From DAOSVX01 sp964440405 (GTDB lineage: Bacteria; Bacillota_I; Bacilli_A; RF39; UBA660): DNA of 26,687 bases. A program made the position numbers and the translations under genes. Shown in pieces: positions 24,395 to 26,687 of the stretch (within the stretch, counting starts at the first letter, position 1; every line of letters begins with the position of its first letter). The stretch spans positions 1 through 26,687 of the forward strand of contig CAYTSB010000008.1 in NCBI GenBank assembly GCA_964440405.1, read 5' to 3'. Under the pieces are notes generated by a model. It did no database searches, was not told where the DNA came from, and saw only the letters and a list, made by a program, of their open reading frames with translations.

Positions 24395-25431
24395 CTATTT
24401 TGAATATATAAATTTCGATAATAAATCATAAAATTTTTCATCTGTAGATAATTTCTTTTTTATTTCTTCTAAAATTTCATCATTTCTTAACTTTACATCG
24501 TAATTATGTTCTGCTATATCAGCTATCTTTAAATACTCGTTATTGTTTTCATTTTCTGTTATAGCTAAATCATCATCTTCAAAAATAATATAATTAATAT
24601 TATTTCTTTTTAAAATATTCTTGACTTTAAATAAACTTTCTAAAGGAAACCCTATTTTATTATCAATGACATTATAATTTAATAAATAATTTATAATTAC
24701 TGCATCAGTATCAAACGATTTATAAAATCTACCACTTTTTAATAAAATAATATATTCTTGATATTTCTTCTTGATTTCTAAATATTTATCATACATTCCA
24801 TTTACCTCCAATACTTTATATTTTTCTATAAATAATTTACTTTTACATTTTTGGAAATATCCCTTGTAACTAGCTTTACTTTTTAAATACTTCCCAAAAT
24901 CATTTTCTTCTAATATTTTTAATTTCTGATTAATTAATTTTAGAGTTTTCTTGCTATATTTTATTTTTAATTTATTATTATTAAAGTAAAATGAATAGCC
25001 TAAAAAATTAAATTTTTCTTTCTTAATATTAATAATTCCTGATTTATTATTAACTAGTAACTTTTCTTTAGAAATAGCTTCTTTAATTTCTAAAAAACTT
25101 GATTTAAGTTTTTCATAATCAGTATCAATTATAATTAAATCATCCATATATCTAATATAATTTTTAAACTTTAATTTTTCTTTAATAAAATGATCAACAT
25201 CATTGAGATAAAAAATAGCCATTATTTGGCTCGACATATTTCCAATAGACAATCCTTTATTAGGTATATATAAAGGAATTTTATCCAACAATTCTAATTT
25301 TTCTTTCTTAGTTTTTCTTGATATATTAGCGTTATTTAAATACTTTTTCTCTTGTTCAATCAATTTGTTTATTGTTAGATTAACATAAGATTCATTAGTT
25401 GTTATTAAAAGATCTCCTAAGAGTTTAATAG
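24395..25431 (-). CDS. DGR reverse transcriptase, C-terminal part with MutS-I-like extension (frameshifted from the N-terminal part)
   Basis: This frame continues the reverse transcriptase begun at 25931 after a one-base shift. It opens with TIKLLGDLLITTNES and has GLSIGNMSSQ (the IGxxxSQ motif 4 that marks DGR RTs; other bacterial RTs usually have QGxxxSP), then the catalytic YMDD (in YIRYMDDLIII), then FNFLGYSF and a basic thumb-like region. The last 130 or so residues have KYQEYIILLKSGRFYKSFDT and, downstream, DAVIINYLLNYN and GFPLESLFKVKNILK. This resembles the MutS mismatch-recognition domain I (K/S-G-x-FY ... DA ... GFP), an MSL-type module reported with some DGRs. No good start codon or Shine-Dalgarno exists here (first candidate TTG at 25363), which argues that it is not a separate gene. 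Confidence 0.85.
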
Positions 25432-25931
25432 TTTTTTTGATCTTTTATTCTTTTTTCAAGTTTAGCTTTTAAAATATCATGATCAATATTATAAAAATAT
25501 TTAGTAATATCAATTTTAAGAATATAAATACTTTTTTTATTCTTTAATTTATTCAAACATTTACAAATATAATTAAAAGCATATTCTGTTCCTTTTTCTC
25601 TTCTTGTAGCTACGTTTGTATCAATTAAACCTGGTTCTAAAATTGGAACTAATATTAATCTGCTTAAAAGATGATTAACTATTTTATCAGGTATATTTTC
25701 ACTCATAATTATTCGGTATTTAGGTTTTTTAATTAAAAATACATTATATTTGTGAAAAAAATAATTTTCTTTTTTTAATCGAGTTAATATTTCTATTAAA
25801 TTAGCATTTAAGGATTTTGAAAATTCTACAACTCTATTTTTACTTCGACAATTATATTTAATTAAATTATAAATTTCTAATAATTTATCAAAGTCGAGCA
25901 TCCTATCATATAAATTATTAATCCTTTTCAT
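25425..25931 (-). CDS. DGR reverse transcriptase, N-terminal part (ends early by frameshift)
   Basis: 168 residues ending at a TAA reached through an A7 run. It has the typical DGR RT start NLYDRMLDFDKLLEIY, then HKYNVFLIKKPKYRIIMSEN, PDKIVNHLL, NVATRREKGTEYAF, and the first catalytic Asp in LKIDITKYFYNIDHDIL (D141). Removing one A from the A7 run (positions 25432-25438) joins it to the frame that holds YMDD, giving a full RT of about 510 residues. The role is to copy the template repeat RNA into cDNA with random bases at adenines. The ATG overlaps the end of avd by 14 bases, so translation is coupled. Whether the break is a true mutation, a sequencing error or a programmed shift cannot be told from the sequence. 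Confidence 0.88.
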   Translation of the reverse strand: MKRINNLYDRMLDFDKLLEIYNLIKYNCRSKNRVVEFSKSLNANLIEILTRLKKENYFFHKYNVFLIKKPKYRIIMSENIPDKIVNHLLSRLILVPILEPGLIDTNVATRREKGTEYAFNYICKCLNKLKNKKSIYILKIDITKYFYNIDHDILKAKLEKRIKDQKNY

Positions 25932-26262
25932 TTTCCAGCCATGTAATACTTATTTTTTTTATCTCGTTTAAGCAACTTACAAAAGCTTCAAATCTTTTTT
26001 TAGTAATTATTTTTTTTAAATAAATTATACCTATAAAATAATCAGTTAAATATATATCTGCCAATAAATCCGTTTGATATTTTTTTCTAATATTACCCTT
26101 ATTAATATTAGCTTTTATAACATTTTCTACCATACTGTGGATATAAGTTTCTAATCTTATTTTTATTGCCAGTTCACTTTTCGGGAATGAAGATATAATA
26201 TATTTTTCGTTATACAAATATAACCATTTTATTTTATTTAATAAAATAAATTCTCCATTCAT
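25918..26262 (-). CDS. avd: DGR accessory variability determinant (Avd-like four-helix bundle)
   Basis: A 114-residue all-helical protein: short N-terminus, then SFPKSELAIKIRLETYIHSMVENVIKAN, then NIRKKYQTDLLADIYLTDYFIGIIYL, then ITKKRFEAFVSCLNEIKKISITWL. The FPKSE-x-LA-x-KIR start, basic second part and the W-rich helix end match Avd and related four-helix proteins, which form a pentamer that binds the RT and template RNA in DGRs. The ATG at 26262 is chosen because AGGAGG lies 7 bases upstream; upstream in-frame codons (to 26331) include that site and are not protein. The gene is between the template repeat and the RT, with its end overlapping the RT start. This position supports the function. 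Confidence 0.85.
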   Translation of the reverse strand: MNGEFILLNKIKWLYLYNEKYIISSFPKSELAIKIRLETYIHSMVENVIKANINKGNIRKKYQTDLLADIYLTDYFIGIIYLKKIITKKRFEAFVSCLNEIKKISITWLENEKD

Positions 26263-26439
26263 CCACCATCCTCCTTTCAAAAAAAATAGACAATCTAGTA
26301 TAAAATGCCCTTTCACATTAATTACTAACACCTTTTATACCAATAATTGTCATTAATTTAGCTACGCTAGGATAATACTTGTTTCTCTATGATTGGTTTT
26401 ACCATAACTCATTAATAAGTCATAAACTTTTCTATTATT
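26263..26439 (-). other. TR-avd spacer, part of the DGR RNA
   Basis: No gene is seen between the template repeat and avd. On the minus strand the region holds ACCAAT (26399-26394) and, about 55 bases on, ATTGGT (26343-26338), which can pair over a long range, plus a short TAGC-GTA-GCTA hairpin (26371-26361). In studied DGRs the RNA next to the TR folds and primes cDNA synthesis, so these may matter, but this is inference. Confidence 0.35.
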
Positions 26440-26560
26440 AGAGAAATTGCCGGACGCGCCGCAGGGGTGGTGTTGTTGACGTTGTTGTTGTTCAGGTTGC
26501 CATTCGGGTTGACATTGAACTCGTTAGCATTACTGCCGTTGAAGTTATACGGACTCTTTC
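26440..26560 (-). repeat. DGR template repeat (TR)
   Basis: On the minus strand this stretch is far more GC-rich than its surroundings and reads in one frame as SPYNFNGSNANEFNVNPNGN then LNNNNVNNTTPAARPAISL. It contains 14 AAC/AAT codons between 26546 and 26472, the codons whose adenines are diversified in DGRs, and ends in a GC-rich block (CCTGCGGCGCGTCCGGC, 26465-26449) that fits the IMH-type 3' end. Target proteins of the C-type lectin/formylglycine type end in a similar N-rich ...RPAISL segment. avd and a DGR-type RT follow directly. Exact ends cannot be set without the variable repeat. Confidence 0.85.
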
Positions 26561-26581
26561 GTAGTATTACCCTGTATATAT

Positions 26582-26686
26582 TCAAAATACATACCATAAT
26601 AATTTTTTCTTTTTAAACCCTCGAAAGGTTTCTCGGGCCTTAATGAGATTACAGATTTTGTTTTCTACGATGCTATTATCCACGGA
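26582..26686 (-). other. unassigned open stretch and hairpin at the right edge
   Basis: One minus-strand frame is open from the edge to a TGA at 26584-26582 (34 codons; includes IVENKICNLIKARETFRGF). GC content of the first 75 bases is higher than the surroundings. Within it AAACC (26631-26627) and GGTTT (26619-26615) can pair around a 7-base loop. It could be the end of an upstream gene, or DGR leader RNA. It does not look like a variable repeat because it lacks the RPAISL-type end. Confidence 0.25.
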
Positions 26687-26687
26687 T

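Larger units (their letters stand above)
24395..26560 (-). other. diversity-generating retroelement cassette (TR-avd-RT)
   Basis: Three parts in order on the minus strand: template repeat, Avd-like gene, and RT with IGNMSSQ and YMDD. No other RT family combines an avd gene with an AAY-rich template beside it. The variable repeat and target gene are not in the window. The cassette follows a conserved core operon and an ORF6N gene, typical of insertion beside core genes. Confidence 0.85.

Noticed and set aside
25918..26331. Longer avd reading from 26331
   Set aside because: The extra 23 codons contain the AGGAGG site of the ATG at 26262 and do not resemble Avd.
26412..26597. A 61-codon open frame reading through the template repeat
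   Set aside because: It coincides with the DGR template, has no ribosome binding site, and its Asn-rich part is explained by AAY codons in the TR. It is not a separate protein gene.
1..26687. tRNA genes, CRISPR arrays and insertion sequences
   Set aside because: No cloverleaf, no regularly spaced repeats and no transposase-like frame were seen on either strand.
1..26687. Mycoplasma genetic code (TGA as Trp)
   Set aside because: TGA ends rsgA, rlmN, dnaE and others at the expected length, and Trp is TGG throughout.

Overview
The window is AT-rich, low-GC Gram-positive chromosome. It carries PolC plus a short DnaE, a PASTA-domain serine/threonine kinase and AGGAGG-type ribosome binding sites. 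Trp is written TGG and TGA ends several genes, so the code is the standard one, not the Mycoplasma code. The gene content and the Bacillus-like fmt-rlmN-prpC-prkC-rsgA-rpe / rpmB order point to an uncultured, reduced-genome member of the Bacillota (Bacilli, Mollicutes-like; a gut lineage such as RF39 is a guess). A run of 100 Ns at 23830-23929 marks a scaffold join, so this is probably a metagenome-assembled genome. Every gene except rpmB is on the minus strand, so blocks are read from high to low coordinates.

Layout, low to high coordinate. (1) 1-301: N-terminus of an exported surface protein, cut by the window edge. (2) 428-5994: a HelD-like superfamily 1 helicase with its own promoter, and the polA-mutM pair behind another good promoter. 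(3) 6101-11902: a polC-led unit (polC, rRNA-type SAM methyltransferase, two small unknown proteins) closed by a hairpin terminator. (4) 11977-12849: an ORF6N-domain protein with a PLD-like C-terminus. (5) 13022-15901: dnaE. (6) 16124-16282: rpmB, the only plus-strand gene and only 52 codons, converging on rpe through a shared bidirectional terminator. (7) 16295-23516: the fmt operon (fmt, membrane-anchored unknown, CDP-alcohol phosphatidyltransferase, rlmN, prpC, prkC, rsgA, rpe), packed with 1-4 bp overlaps. (8) 23580-24195: a second ORF6N/PLD-like gene interrupted by the assembly gap. (9) 24395 to the right edge: a diversity-generating retroelement (DGR).

The DGR is the most interesting part. 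It reads, on the minus strand, template repeat (TR, about 26560-26440), avd accessory gene, reverse transcriptase. The RT has the DGR-type IGNMSSQ motif and YMDD, appears to carry a C-terminal MutS-domain-I-like (MSL-type) extension, and is split by a one-base frameshift at an A7 run. The TR is strikingly GC-rich for this genome and reads as 14 AAY codons with a GC-rich 3' end, the usual substrate for adenine-directed mutagenic retrohoming. I found no variable repeat or target gene in the window; it must lie past the right edge or elsewhere.

The two ORF6N/PLD-like paralogues share nearly the same promoter and leader, including a short inverted repeat over the -10 box, which suggests common or cross regulation. 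The remaining genes are core functions: replication and repair (polA, polC, dnaE, mutM, HelD-like), translation (rpmB, fmt, rlmN, rsgA, methyltransferase), Ser/Thr phosphosignalling (prkC/prpC), phospholipid synthesis and the pentose phosphate pathway (rpe).
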